DNA of 64,000 bases, taken from Halothece sp. PCC 7418 (GTDB lineage Bacteria > Cyanobacteriota > Cyanobacteriia > Cyanobacteriales > Rubidibacteraceae). Shown here one piece after another: positions 7,959-16,280 of this stretch. The stretch is from contig NC_019779.1 of the NCBI RefSeq assembly GCF_000317635.1, positions 1,550,001 through 1,614,000 of the forward strand, given 5' to 3'. Position 1 is the first letter of the stretch. Each line of letters opens with the position of its first letter. The translations under genes were made by a program, and so were the position numbers. Below the pieces are notes generated by a model. The model had not been told where the DNA came from and made no database searches. It was given only the letters and a program-made list of their open reading frames with translations.

Positions 7959-9157
7959 ACGGTTATTTCTCCATTCATTAGACGTGGTAAAAGAAGATCA
8001 CGGGCTTGAGATAGTTTTTGATTTTGTTCTATAAGATTTTGAATTTGTGTAAAGCAAGCAGAAGCAAATTCATTAAACTGTGACATCAAAACTTGAGAAG
8101 GCAATCCAAGGTAAAACTCATTAAAACAGCTTTTTTGTACTCTTTGTCTTCCAGAAGAACCAATCATACTTTTAATCGCATTTTCTCTAAAATCGCGATC
8201 GCGTGATAAACAATAGGTAAAGTAAGGACTTACTTTTTTTCCTCTTAGGATCATAAATTCAGTAGAACCACAGGCGATTTCATCTTCTGCTAAACAATTA
8301 ACAAAAGCAGTTTTTCCATTTTCTAAACAGGGAGTGATACGAGCAAATAAAACATCGCTATTTCTAAATTTAGTAGTAGTGTGCCTATTTCTTCTTTCAA
8401 ACTCAGACATATTTAATGTCATACCAGTTTCTGATAAAGCACTCATTGGGATATACCAAACTTCTTTTTCTTTTTCTATAGTTTCTTTTGGGTTAATTTC
8501 GATTATTTCTGGCACACTAACTTTTTCCCAACCTTCAGGAATACCATCAATAATGGGAGAGTGTTCGTGACCAGGGAAGCGCAGATGAACAAACCATTCC
8601 CGATACAGCAGACGCGCCGACTCCTCTAATAACTCAATGCGACGGCGATTATTTTCGATTAAATCATCATATTTTGATAGAATATCTGCGATTTTATTCT
8701 GAGTTTTAATATCTGGAACTGGAAATTTGATAGAGAGTAATTTTGACTGACTTAAATTATCTTGCGCTGCTCCTTGTGTAAATAACTTATATCTTTTCTT
8801 TAGTAACGCATCAAAAAGATATTTTATGAACTTAACGTTTGCTTTTTCAGGATCAGGAGTAAAACCTATAATACTATCAGGGAAACAAGCATCTATTCCT
8901 AAAATTCCAGTTTCAGCAATATTAGCAGCGATCGTAATACAAAGAGTTCCAGCTTTCCATAGTTTACTTTGTGCCAGTCCAGCTTCACTATATGTTTGAG
9001 AATACTGAGTAATATAGAGATTTGAATGCTTTACATCTCCTGTTTGAATAAAGGGATATTTTCCACCATAAAGATGTTCAGCATCACGAGGTCTATGTCT
9101 TGATCTACCACGACCAACAATTCCAAGTTCATCTAATCTCTTTTCAGACTGCTTCAT
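7955..9157 (-). CDS. hsdS: HsdS type I specificity subunit
   Basis: This 400-aa protein selects the DNA sequence recognised by the type I complex. It has two target recognition domains separated by a conserved helical region (KIADILSKYDDLIENNRRR and LLYREWFVHLRFPG, residues about 160-200) and a second helical region at the end (LIEQNQKLSQARDLLLPRL). The first recognition domain starts almost at the N-terminus (GGKYPFIQTGDVK). The length is normal for HsdS. It overlaps both neighbours by ATGA (hsdR downstream, the DUF559 gene upstream). The two domains predict a bipartite target, which cannot be read from the sequence. Confidence 0.93.
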   Translation of the reverse strand: MKQSEKRLDELGIVGRGRSRHRPRDAEHLYGGKYPFIQTGDVKHSNLYITQYSQTYSEAGLAQSKLWKAGTLCITIAANIAETGILGIDACFPDSIIGFTPDPEKANVKFIKYLFDALLKKRYKLFTQGAAQDNLSQSKLLSIKFPVPDIKTQNKIADILSKYDDLIENNRRRIELLEESARLLYREWFVHLRFPGHEHSPIIDGIPEGWEKVSVPEIIEINPKETIEKEKEVWYIPMSALSETGMTLNMSEFERRNRHTTTKFRNSDVLFARITPCLENGKTAFVNCLAEDEIACGSTEFMILRGKKVSPYFTYCLSRDRDFRENAIKSMIGSSGRQRVQKSCFNEFYLGLPSQVLMSQFNEFASACFTQIQNLIEQNQKLSQARDLLLPRLMNGEITV

Positions 9158-9576
9158 ATTCCCAACACCTCCCGATCATTCTTATTCCCCCCTTCCGAAG
9201 GGGGGCTAGGGGGGATAAACCCCATAATCTCCTCACAAACCGCCTCAAACTCACGCAACACCTGATCATTCGTAAAGCGAACCACCCGCAAACCATACCC
9301 CTCTAAAACCTTCGTTCTTTCAGCATCATAAGCCATCCCATCTCGTGTAAAATGACCCTCACCATCAACCTCGATCACTAATTTTAATTTCGGACAATAA
9401 AAATCAACAATAAAATTATCAATGGGTTTTTGTCGCCACATTTTTAGAGGAAATGTTCTTAAAAATTGCCAGAGTTTTCGTTCGGCGGGGGTGGGATTTT
9501 TCCGCATTGCTTTGGCTTTTTCGGTTAGGTTTTCGTTGTAAGGTAGAAAGTATTTACCTTGTTTGATGTTGGACAT
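9154..9576 (-). CDS. DUF559 endonuclease-like protein inside the type I R-M operon
   Basis: This 140-aa protein has the Vsr-like DUF559 fold. Its marks are AERKLWQFLR, WRQKPIDNFIVDFYCPKLKLVIEVDGEGHF (the D...ExD core of this PD-(D/E)XK relative) and YGLRVVRFTNDQVL near the end. The C-terminal residues PPSPPSEGG are encoded by a copy of a G-run palindromic repeat that has landed in the gene. The role is unknown. Genes of this family often sit among R-M or recombination genes. It is translationally coupled to hsdS by ATGA. Confidence 0.85.
   Translation of the reverse strand: MSNIKQGKYFLPYNENLTEKAKAMRKNPTPAERKLWQFLRTFPLKMWRQKPIDNFIVDFYCPKLKLVIEVDGEGHFTRDGMAYDAERTKVLEGYGLRVVRFTNDQVLREFEAVCEEIMGFIPPSPPSEGGNKNDREVLGI
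9186..9215. repeat. G-run palindromic repeat copy inside the DUF559 gene
   Basis: CCCCCCTTCCGAAGGGGGG forms a hairpin followed by CTAGGGGGG. It supplies the PPSPPSEGG tail of the DUF559 protein. Related copies lie at 9600-9677, 10318-10363, 46818-46910 and 55393-55588. Confidence 0.75.
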
Positions 9577-9599
9577 TTTTACTTTTCTTTGGGTTGTTT

Positions 9600-9677
9600 A
9601 TCCCCCCTAACCTCCTCACTAAAGCTCCGGCTTTGAAAGGGGGGAATTTGGAAAGAGGGGAACTTTGAAAGGGGGGA
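9600..9677. repeat. G-run palindromic repeat copy between hsdM and DUF559
   Basis: The segment starts ATCCCCCCTAACCTCCTCAC, then AAAGCTCCGG and GAAAGGGGGG, with a second partial arm after it. It fills the gap between hsdM and the DUF559 gene. The hairpin may shape the polycistronic message. Confidence 0.75.
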
Positions 9678-9686
9678 CAAAGAGGA

Positions 9687-11798
9687 TTATATCCCCAACT
9701 CCTCAAAATTCTTTTCAATTTCTTTTGCTAAATTAACCGCCTCCTCATTCAAATCTTTTAACTCAACATGAATGCTTCTTAACGCCTCTTCAAAATCAAA
9801 ATCTTCTTCTTCCTCCTCTGGCGCAACTCCTACATAACGCCCAGGGGTTAAACTCCAATCATTCGCTTTTAACTCCTCCAAATCAACCAGTTTTACTAAC
9901 CCATCCACATCTTGTAATGTTCCTTCTGGAAACCGCACCATCAACCATTGTCCCTGTTGGAAGAAATAGCGAACTTGCTTTAATTGTTTTACAAATTCTT
10001 GACGGGAAGCATCAACATTTTTCAGAGAACTTTTAACCTTTTTTGTGTCCCAAACTTCGCTTTCCTTCGCCTTTAAGTTTTCCTCGCCATGTTCAACCAC
10101 ACGACCTGCTAATTTATAAACTAAATCTACTTGTTTAACTAAATCACGGCTGGTTTCCGCTAAGGCTTGCACTTGTTCAATAAAATTATTTAAGGCAGTC
10201 GCCTCTGCTTCGGGCGGTGTTAAATGACTTAAGAATTTATCCGTGAACTCATCACAATCACTTTTAAGCGTTTCGTATCCATTGCAAAATTCTGTCCATA
10301 TCTCTCCTAAATTGTTATCCCCCCTAGCCCTCCTCACTAAAGCTCCGGTTTGAAAGGGGGGGATTTGTGCTTGAAAGTGAGAAATTGCTTCTTGGAAATT
10401 CAGGAAAACATCAGCACAGGTTTTTCCTTCCTGCAACATCTGCTTAAAATAGCCTTGAACTAAACCCAGAAAGCGATCGGATTCTCCCCGATAAAGCCGA
10501 ACAATCGACACAAGATTCTTTAACTGTTCAGGGGAAAAATCGTAAATTCTCCGTGTGACTTGGCGGTAAACTTGACGCGCATCAATCATCAAGACTTTAT
10601 CCTGCATTGCTTCAGGTTTAGCGCGATTCAAAAACCATAACTCACAGGGAACCGATCGCGAATAGAAAAAGCCACCCCGAATTGCAATAATTAACTCCAC
10701 AGCCCCCGTTTTAATTAGGGCTTCTCTAACCTTTGCTTCATCACCCCCCGCACTGGAAGCCTGAGACGACATGACAAAGCCAGCCCGTCCTTGTTTGTTC
10801 AAATAACTATAAAAATAACTAATCCAGAGATAGTTTCCATTAGAAACCTTTTTATTCTTATTGACTCCAGGAAGACCAAACTTTAAACGGGAATCATTTT
10901 CTACCTTTTCCGCATCTACTTCGTCAACATTAAACGGCGGATTAGCCATGACATAATCAGCTTTTCCCGTCAAATTTAACGGATCATCATAATAAGTAAT
11001 TGCCTGTTGAATATTTCCTTCTAATCCATGAACCGCCAAATTCATCTTTGCCAAGCGAATGGTCGTCTGGTTCTTTTCCAATCCTCGAAACGTGATCTTG
11101 CCAAGACTTTTATTCGACTCTTCAACCAACTTCGCACTTTGAACAAACATCCCTCCCGACCCACAAGCAGGATCAAAAACAGTTCCCTCATCAGGTTCAA
11201 TCACATTCACAATAAGAGAAACTAAAGACAATGGCGTAAAGAACTCACCGCCATCATGGGCTTGCATATCAGCAAACTTCATCAAAAAATACTCATAAAT
11301 CCGTCCGAAAACGTCCCCTGAAACTTGCTTAGAACTTTCGGACTCTAACTGTTTTAACTCCTTTGGGTCTAGTAACCGCAAAAGCTGTCCTAGAACATCA
11401 TCTTCAATATTTTGGTATTCAGACTTGGGCAAAATTCCGCTTAACGTCTCATAATCCTTTTCAATGGACTCCATCGCCTGAAAAATAGCATTTGCCCGTT
11501 CATTCCCATCAGGTAAGGACACCAAATAATCAAACTGCGCCTCTGGCTTGAGGAATATCGCCCCTTTCTGGGAAAAATCTTCCTTTTTTAACGCCCTTGT
11601 TTTTCCGCTTCGTTTCGGTAAATCCTTCTCAATCTCCTTCTTCACCTGTAAAAAGCGACTGTAAGCATGACGCAGGAAAATTAGCCCCATCACAGGCAAA
11701 AAATATTCGTTACTCGCATAGTTAGAGTTTGATCGCAGTGTATCGGCTGCTGACCAGAGGTCTTTTTCAATTCCACTGATGTATTCAAATTGCGTCAT
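9687..11798 (-). CDS. hsdM: HsdM type I N6-adenine methyltransferase
   Basis: This is the modification subunit, giving N6-methyladenine with S-adenosylmethionine. An N-terminal HsdM helical domain (ISGIEKDLWSAADTLRSN) precedes the Rossmann methylase. Motif I is FDPACGSGGMF (about residue 205) and motif IV is ANPPF (about 290). The C-terminal part is long and coiled. The start MTQFEY at 11798 is preferred over 11810 because homologues begin near this point. A stretch of about 20 residues (IPPFQTGALVRRARGDNNLG) is encoded by an inserted G-run repeat at 10318-10363 in the poorly conserved C-terminal half. It is the first gene of the hsd operon. Confidence 0.93.
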   Translation of the reverse strand: MTQFEYISGIEKDLWSAADTLRSNSNYASNEYFLPVMGLIFLRHAYSRFLQVKKEIEKDLPKRSGKTRALKKEDFSQKGAIFLKPEAQFDYLVSLPDGNERANAIFQAMESIEKDYETLSGILPKSEYQNIEDDVLGQLLRLLDPKELKQLESESSKQVSGDVFGRIYEYFLMKFADMQAHDGGEFFTPLSLVSLIVNVIEPDEGTVFDPACGSGGMFVQSAKLVEESNKSLGKITFRGLEKNQTTIRLAKMNLAVHGLEGNIQQAITYYDDPLNLTGKADYVMANPPFNVDEVDAEKVENDSRLKFGLPGVNKNKKVSNGNYLWISYFYSYLNKQGRAGFVMSSQASSAGGDEAKVREALIKTGAVELIIAIRGGFFYSRSVPCELWFLNRAKPEAMQDKVLMIDARQVYRQVTRRIYDFSPEQLKNLVSIVRLYRGESDRFLGLVQGYFKQMLQEGKTCADVFLNFQEAISHFQAQIPPFQTGALVRRARGDNNLGEIWTEFCNGYETLKSDCDEFTDKFLSHLTPPEAEATALNNFIEQVQALAETSRDLVKQVDLVYKLAGRVVEHGEENLKAKESEVWDTKKVKSSLKNVDASRQEFVKQLKQVRYFFQQGQWLMVRFPEGTLQDVDGLVKLVDLEELKANDWSLTPGRYVGVAPEEEEEDFDFEEALRSIHVELKDLNEEAVNLAKEIEKNFEELGI
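10318..10363. repeat. G-run palindromic repeat copy inside hsdM
   Basis: The sequence runs from ATCCCCCCTAGCCCTCCTCAC through AAAGCTCCGG to GAAAGGGGGGG, near-identical to the intergenic copy at 9600. It lies in frame in hsdM, which stays open across it and gains about 20 residues. Confidence 0.75.
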
Positions 11799-11970
11799 GA
11801 GGAATCCCACCGAACTACAGTGAGTTTATTGTGCCATCTGATCAGGGTGTTTGTCTGGGTTTTTCCTTTTAATCATTGATTTCAGAAAAATTGCTGATCG
11901 CTAATTCACCATCAAAATCATCCTCTCTCAATAAAGCTGTACTGTTGGTGTAATCAACAAGATTATTTAG

Positions 11971-13899
11971 CTATAAAGTTTTAGATTGTTCGACAACTCG
12001 ACTGGCTCGCCCGACTCTTTGAAACATATTTTTTGGAGAAGACACCGCAGAAGCAATAAACAGAGTTTGACAATTCAAATCAATACCAGTCTCCATTTCT
12101 GCTGAGATAATACCAATGATAGGAGTTATCGGTTCTAGATTTTGAAATTGAGTTAATTTCTCTTCATTACAGTCCATCAGTGGAACAATATAATCGCGAC
12201 GACTCGCTAATTGCTGACGATTGAAAAGTTGCAATTTTTCAACCATTTTTTTACCGTGCTCTTCATTAGCACAAATGACAAGGGTTTTTCCGGGATTATC
12301 TTGGGCTTGGAGAAATTCACTAATATGTTGCGCGATCGCTGTGGTTCGCGATTCACTAACGAGCTTTTGTTGCCACTCGTGACTTTGATACGCTTCTGGA
12401 GGAACTGGAGAGGGGAAAGGATTATTCTGCATAGCTTGCCAATTTTCCAGATCAGAGCGTGCCTGAACCAGATGAATTTGATAGGGGGCAATAACTCCCT
12501 CTGCCATTCCCTGTTCGCGAGAATACTGATAAATTGGATCACCAAAGTAATCTTGAACCGCTACAAGATTATCAGCAGAAGCGGCAATCGCCAATCCAAT
12601 CTGAGAGGCAGAAGCAAAATACTCGGCAATTTCACGCCATACCCTCATGTCTTGCTCTTCGCATTCATCAACAAGAATGAAGTCAAAATAATCACGATTA
12701 TAGGCTTGGTATAAGTTTGGAAGCCAAGGATCACACTTCAAATCATCAGTTGTAGTAAAGTAAAGTTCTTGTCCTTTAATCACTTCACCTTGAATCTGAG
12801 CCATCTTATCTCTTGGAAAGAAGTTTATCGCCTGACTAATTAAATGAGCCAAGTAAATTTGACGATTGGCGAGAAATAAAATTTTGGGTGGACGTTTTTC
12901 CTCTTTAAGGTTCCAATTAATCTGGAAAAGGTACCAGCAAATTCGTAAAGCGACCTGAGTTGTCCCACTCTCTGTTGCTAAATTCAATAAAAGTCGTTTT
13001 TCTTGCTGCAAAATATTGATTAAAGCAGTCCGAATGGCAGCTTGTTGGTAATTATGAAGAGATTTCTCTCTCAGTTGCGGTGTTTCACTGCCCACGGTTA
13101 AACGATGCCAAAGTTCTTTCGGTGTGGGAAAATTTTTCATCGCTTCTGATTGCAGACTCGTGGTTAAATCATATTCCACAACGAATTTCCCATTGCTCGA
13201 ATAAGCGAACTTGACTCCTACCTGATTTGCCTTTTTTATGGCTTCTGAAAGTCCTTTATCAGGATTACGATATTTTCGTTTAGCCTCAATAACAGCAATT
13301 GGGACTTGACTTTCATAGAGCAGAATATAGTCAATCAATTGAGGTTTTTTTGATGACTTGTCTTTAACGAGGGAATCCCCCTTGATGAAATCATGAGGAG
13401 CGATTTTCCATCCTGCAAGTTCCAGTTTTTCCTCAATAATTTCCCCTAACGTTTTTACTCCTTGATTTCTTGTCTGATTCACTGTCGTTTTGATCTGCTG
13501 ATGAATTTGATGAAAGGAAAAGGGAGTGACAAGCCTATTTTCGTTTAGAAGCGCGATCGCGCGATCAGTATCAAATAACTCGATCTTAAAATCCGTGAAA
13601 TCCCGTTTCCAATGAAGCATCAATTTTTCTGTTGTCTCAGGATTTAGATAATCCCATTGTGCTTCTCGCAATTGTTCCAAGATCCAACTTGCAACATCAA
13701 ACGTAAACCCCATTGCTAGGCAATACTCCATTATGCCCAGTTCGATTAACTCCGAATGGGAGTAGTAAATACTACGTCCTGTTCCTGTAGCACTAATTGT
13801 CGGAACCACAACCTCTTTCTCTCGCCAATACTGTAATTGGCGAAGAGTGCACCCTGTAATTTGAGCTACTTCTTTACTTGTAAAAAAATCTTTTCTCAT
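11971..13899 (-). CDS. MerR/CvkR-type regulator fused to a degenerate HsdR-like nuclease/helicase
   Basis: Residues 1-80 are a MerR-type winged helix (FTSKEVAQITGCTLRQLQYW, SIYYSHSELIEL), and the gene is divergent from cas12k, where the CvkR repressor sits in V-K systems. From about residue 145 the 642-aa protein continues as an HsdR/EcoEI-like module. A D...EAK nuclease motif is kept (LIDYILLY, IAVIEAKRKY). The motor motifs are degraded: Walker A reads LATESGTTQ with no lysine, DECH reads DECEEQD, and the TATP motif reads IAASA. QRVGRASR near the end is kept, and the protein stops soon after. It is therefore likely a DNA-binding regulator with a dead motor. A truncated restriction enzyme is the alternative. 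Confidence 0.8.
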   Translation of the reverse strand: MRKDFFTSKEVAQITGCTLRQLQYWREKEVVVPTISATGTGRSIYYSHSELIELGIMEYCLAMGFTFDVASWILEQLREAQWDYLNPETTEKLMLHWKRDFTDFKIELFDTDRAIALLNENRLVTPFSFHQIHQQIKTTVNQTRNQGVKTLGEIIEEKLELAGWKIAPHDFIKGDSLVKDKSSKKPQLIDYILLYESQVPIAVIEAKRKYRNPDKGLSEAIKKANQVGVKFAYSSNGKFVVEYDLTTSLQSEAMKNFPTPKELWHRLTVGSETPQLREKSLHNYQQAAIRTALINILQQEKRLLLNLATESGTTQVALRICWYLFQINWNLKEEKRPPKILFLANRQIYLAHLISQAINFFPRDKMAQIQGEVIKGQELYFTTTDDLKCDPWLPNLYQAYNRDYFDFILVDECEEQDMRVWREIAEYFASASQIGLAIAASADNLVAVQDYFGDPIYQYSREQGMAEGVIAPYQIHLVQARSDLENWQAMQNNPFPSPVPPEAYQSHEWQQKLVSESRTTAIAQHISEFLQAQDNPGKTLVICANEEHGKKMVEKLQLFNRQQLASRRDYIVPLMDCNEEKLTQFQNLEPITPIIGIISAEMETGIDLNCQTLFIASAVSSPKNMFQRVGRASRVVEQSKTL

Positions 13900-13923
13900 A
13901 GCATCAATTTTAAAAAGATAAAA

Positions 13924-13937
13924 TATAATACATATGT
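13924..13937 (+). promoter_or_regulatory. cas12k promoter core with candidate CvkR-type operator
   Basis: TATAAT at 13924-13929 is a good -10 element for cas12k (ATG 13969). It is followed directly by the palindrome ACATATGT (13930-13937), which would cover the start of transcription. I recall a reported CvkR operator of the form AnnACATnATGTnnT in Anabaena. Here the half-sites are the same but the spacing is zero. The divergent merR gene starts at 13899, so one operator could control both directions. No -35 of good quality is seen. Confidence 0.5.
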
Positions 13938-13968
13938 GTTTTTATAAAATGAATGTTTGCTAATTTAG

Positions 13969-15936
13969 ATGAGTCAAATAACGATTCAATGCCGTCTTGT
14001 TGCCAGCGCAGAAACTCGCCAGCACGTATGGGAATTGATGGCGGAACAAAACACACCGTTAGTTAACGAACTGCTCAAACAAGTAGCGGAACATCCTGAA
14101 TTTGAAACTTGGCAACAGAAAGGAAAACTCCCTGCGGGAATCGTTAGCAAACTCTGTAAGCCATTGAAAGAGGACTCTCGCTTCAGTGGTCAACCTGGAC
14201 GATTTTATACGAGCGCGACTAAGTTGGTGGAATATATTTATCAATCTTGGCTGGCTCTACAAAAACGCTTGCAATGGAGGCTCAACGGTCAAAAACGCTG
14301 GTTAGAGATTCTTAAAAGTGATCAAGAACTCTGTCAACAAGCAGACTGCTCGTTAGAAACACTTTGCCATAAAGCCAGCGAAATCCTTGCCTCTTTTCAG
14401 TCTTCTACAACTAAGAGCAAAAAGAAATCGAAAAAGCAAAAAAATAGTTCTCGGAAAAGTCTGTTTGATGCTTATGATAGTGCTGAAGATAGTTTAACTC
14501 GGAGCGCGATCGCGTACCTCCTTAAAAACAATTGTAAAATTCCCGAACAGCAAGAAGACCCTGAAAAATTCACTCAACGACGACGTAAAGCAGAAATCAA
14601 AGTTGAACGATTAACTCGGCAAATTGATAGCAGTTTACCCAAAGGACGAGACTTGACTGGAGAACGGTGGTTAGAAACCTTAATCACCGCAGCTAATAAA
14701 GTTCCTCAAAATATAGAGGAGTTCAAATCTTGGCAAAATATCTTACTCACTAAACCCAAATCTGTTCCCTTTCCCATTAGTTACGAAACCAATGAGGATT
14801 TAACTTGGAGTAAAAACGAAAAAGGTCGTCTTTGTGTTCGCTTTAGTGGCTTAAGTGACCATACTCTCCAAATTTATTGTGACCAAAGACAACTCAAGTG
14901 GTTTCAAAGATTTTACGAAGATCAGGAGACAAAACGAGCCAGCAAAAACCAGCATTCTAGTAGTTTATTTACTCTTCGTTCTGCACGTATTTTATGGCAA
15001 GAAGGCACAGCTAAAGGTCAGGCTTGGCATAGGAATTATCTTAGTCTTTACTGTACCGTTGATACTCGCTTATGGACAGCAGAAGGAACCGAACAAGTCA
15101 GACAGGAAAAAACTGATGAAATTACTAAAATTCTCACGAATATGGAGGAGAAAGGCGATTTAAGTCAAACCCAAGAAGCCTTTATTAAGCGTAAACAAAC
15201 AACGCTTGATAGATTGAATAATTCTTATCCTCGTCCTAGTAAACCTCTTTATCAAGGTCAATCTCATCTTCTTCTTGGGATTGCATTTGGATTAGAGAAA
15301 CCTGCTACGATCGCGATTGTGGATGGTACCACAGGAAAAGCAATCACTTATCGCAGTATCAAACAACTCCTTGGGGAAAACTATAAACTGCTCAACCGTC
15401 ATCGAAAACAGAAACAAGTTCAATCCCATCAACGGCATAAAAACCAGAAAAAGTTTGCCCCTAATCAGTTAAGAAATTCTGAGCTAGGAGAATATATTGA
15501 TCATTTAATTGCAAAAGCAATTGTTAACATTGCTCAAAAGTATAAAGTGGGAAGTATTGTTCTGCCTAAACTTGACAATATCCGTGAAGTTATTCAAAGC
15601 GAAGTTCAAATGCGAGCAGAACAAAAAATTCCTGGTGTTGTAGAGAAACAAAAGGAATATGCTAAACAGCATAGAATCCAAGTTCATCAATGGAGTTATA
15701 ACCGACTAATTGAAAGTATCAAAGCTAAAGCTAATCAAAAAGAAATCGTCATCGAACAAGCCAAGCAACCAAATAGAATCCAAGTTCATCAATGGAGTTA
15801 TAACCGACTAATTGAAAGTATCAAAGCTAAAGCTAATCAAAAAGAAATCGTCATCGAACAAGCCAAGCAACCAATTCGTGATAGCTCTCAAGAAGAGGCA
15901 AAAGAATTAGCTACAATAGCTTATAAGTCTCGTTAA
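13969..15936 (+). CDS. cas12k: Cas12k, RNA-guided target selector of the CAST
   Basis: This 655-aa protein is the nuclease-dead type V-K effector that directs transposition. It opens with the typical Cas12k N-terminus (SQITIQCRLVASAETRQ, LMAEQNTPLVNELL, GQPGRFYTSATKLVEYIYQSW). The RuvC-like part is in the C-terminal half (LLLGIAFGLEKPATIAIVDG, where the usual catalytic Asp is absent; YKVGSIVLPKLDNIRE). A perfect 34-residue tandem duplication (RIQVHQWSYNRLIESIKAKA and following) lies near the end. Without it the length would be about 621, close to known Cas12k. It is divergent from the MerR fusion gene and followed by the tracrRNA. Confidence 0.96.
   Translation: MSQITIQCRLVASAETRQHVWELMAEQNTPLVNELLKQVAEHPEFETWQQKGKLPAGIVSKLCKPLKEDSRFSGQPGRFYTSATKLVEYIYQSWLALQKRLQWRLNGQKRWLEILKSDQELCQQADCSLETLCHKASEILASFQSSTTKSKKKSKKQKNSSRKSLFDAYDSAEDSLTRSAIAYLLKNNCKIPEQQEDPEKFTQRRRKAEIKVERLTRQIDSSLPKGRDLTGERWLETLITAANKVPQNIEEFKSWQNILLTKPKSVPFPISYETNEDLTWSKNEKGRLCVRFSGLSDHTLQIYCDQRQLKWFQRFYEDQETKRASKNQHSSSLFTLRSARILWQEGTAKGQAWHRNYLSLYCTVDTRLWTAEGTEQVRQEKTDEITKILTNMEEKGDLSQTQEAFIKRKQTTLDRLNNSYPRPSKPLYQGQSHLLLGIAFGLEKPATIAIVDGTTGKAITYRSIKQLLGENYKLLNRHRKQKQVQSHQRHKNQKKFAPNQLRNSELGEYIDHLIAKAIVNIAQKYKVGSIVLPKLDNIREVIQSEVQMRAEQKIPGVVEKQKEYAKQHRIQVHQWSYNRLIESIKAKANQKEIVIEQAKQPNRIQVHQWSYNRLIESIKAKANQKEIVIEQAKQPIRDSSQEEAKELATIAYKSR
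15671..15874 (+). repeat. cas12k: Perfect 102-bp tandem duplication within cas12k
   Basis: Positions 15671-15772 and 15773-15874 are identical as read, with no spacer. The unit is 34 codons, so the frame is kept. It covers the segment of the RuvC-III-like region that in other Cas12k proteins occurs once. Perfect identity suggests a very recent event. Confidence 0.93.
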
Positions 15937-15981
15937 TTTTCTTAAAAAATGAACGGAAACTATTGTCATTTTCTGAACCTT

Positions 15982-15987
15982 TATAAT
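15982..15987 (+). promoter_or_regulatory. -10 element of the tracrRNA promoter
   Basis: TATAAT at 15982-15987 is preceded by TTGTCA at 15963-15968, but the 13-bp gap is too short for a normal -35/-10 pair. It is placed to start the tracrRNA at about 15994. The promoter assignment is inferred from position. Confidence 0.45.
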
Positions 15988-15994
15988 AAAATGT

Positions 15995-16280
15995 AATTAT
16001 TAAGTTAATCGCGCCGTAGCTTATGCTTAAATTTAAGCCTCTGAACTGCGAAAAATGTGGGTTAGTTTATCTGCTAGAAGTAGATGTGCTTTCTGACCCT
16101 AGTCGCTGTCCACCCTGATGCTGATCTTTACCTTTGAGTAGAGATGATTAACTCGTTAGAAGATAAAGTCCTGTACTTTTTATTCTACGAGGTCGGTGCG
16201 CTCCCAGCAAGATGGGGATAGATGTACTATAGTAATGGTTGCTGAATCACCTTCGAGCAAGAAGGAATCCGCTTTTGTAA
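15995..16280 (+). ncRNA. V-K CAST tracrRNA
   Basis: The sequence follows the published V-K tracrRNA pattern in order: GCGCCG, AAGCCTCTGAA, GGGTTAGTTT, GCTTTCTGACCC, CACCCTGATGCTG, GGTGCGCTCCCAGCAA, GGATAGATGTACT, TGGTTGCTGAATCACC, GAGCAAGAAGGAATCC. The anti-repeat AATCCGCTTT (16267-16276) pairs with AAAGTGGATT (16297-16306) of the first repeat, with one G-U pair. The 5' end is inferred from the -10 box. The 3' end is uncertain because the transcript may run straight into the repeat and spacer. Confidence 0.85.

Noticed and set aside
11811-11970. A small gene in the gap between hsdM and the MerR fusion
   Set aside because: A minus-strand frame (DYTNSTALLREDDFDGEL) has no start codon and is too short to support.
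15963-15987. TTGTCA/TATAAT as a full promoter for tracrRNA
   Set aside because: The spacing of 13 bp is too short. Only the -10 is kept.
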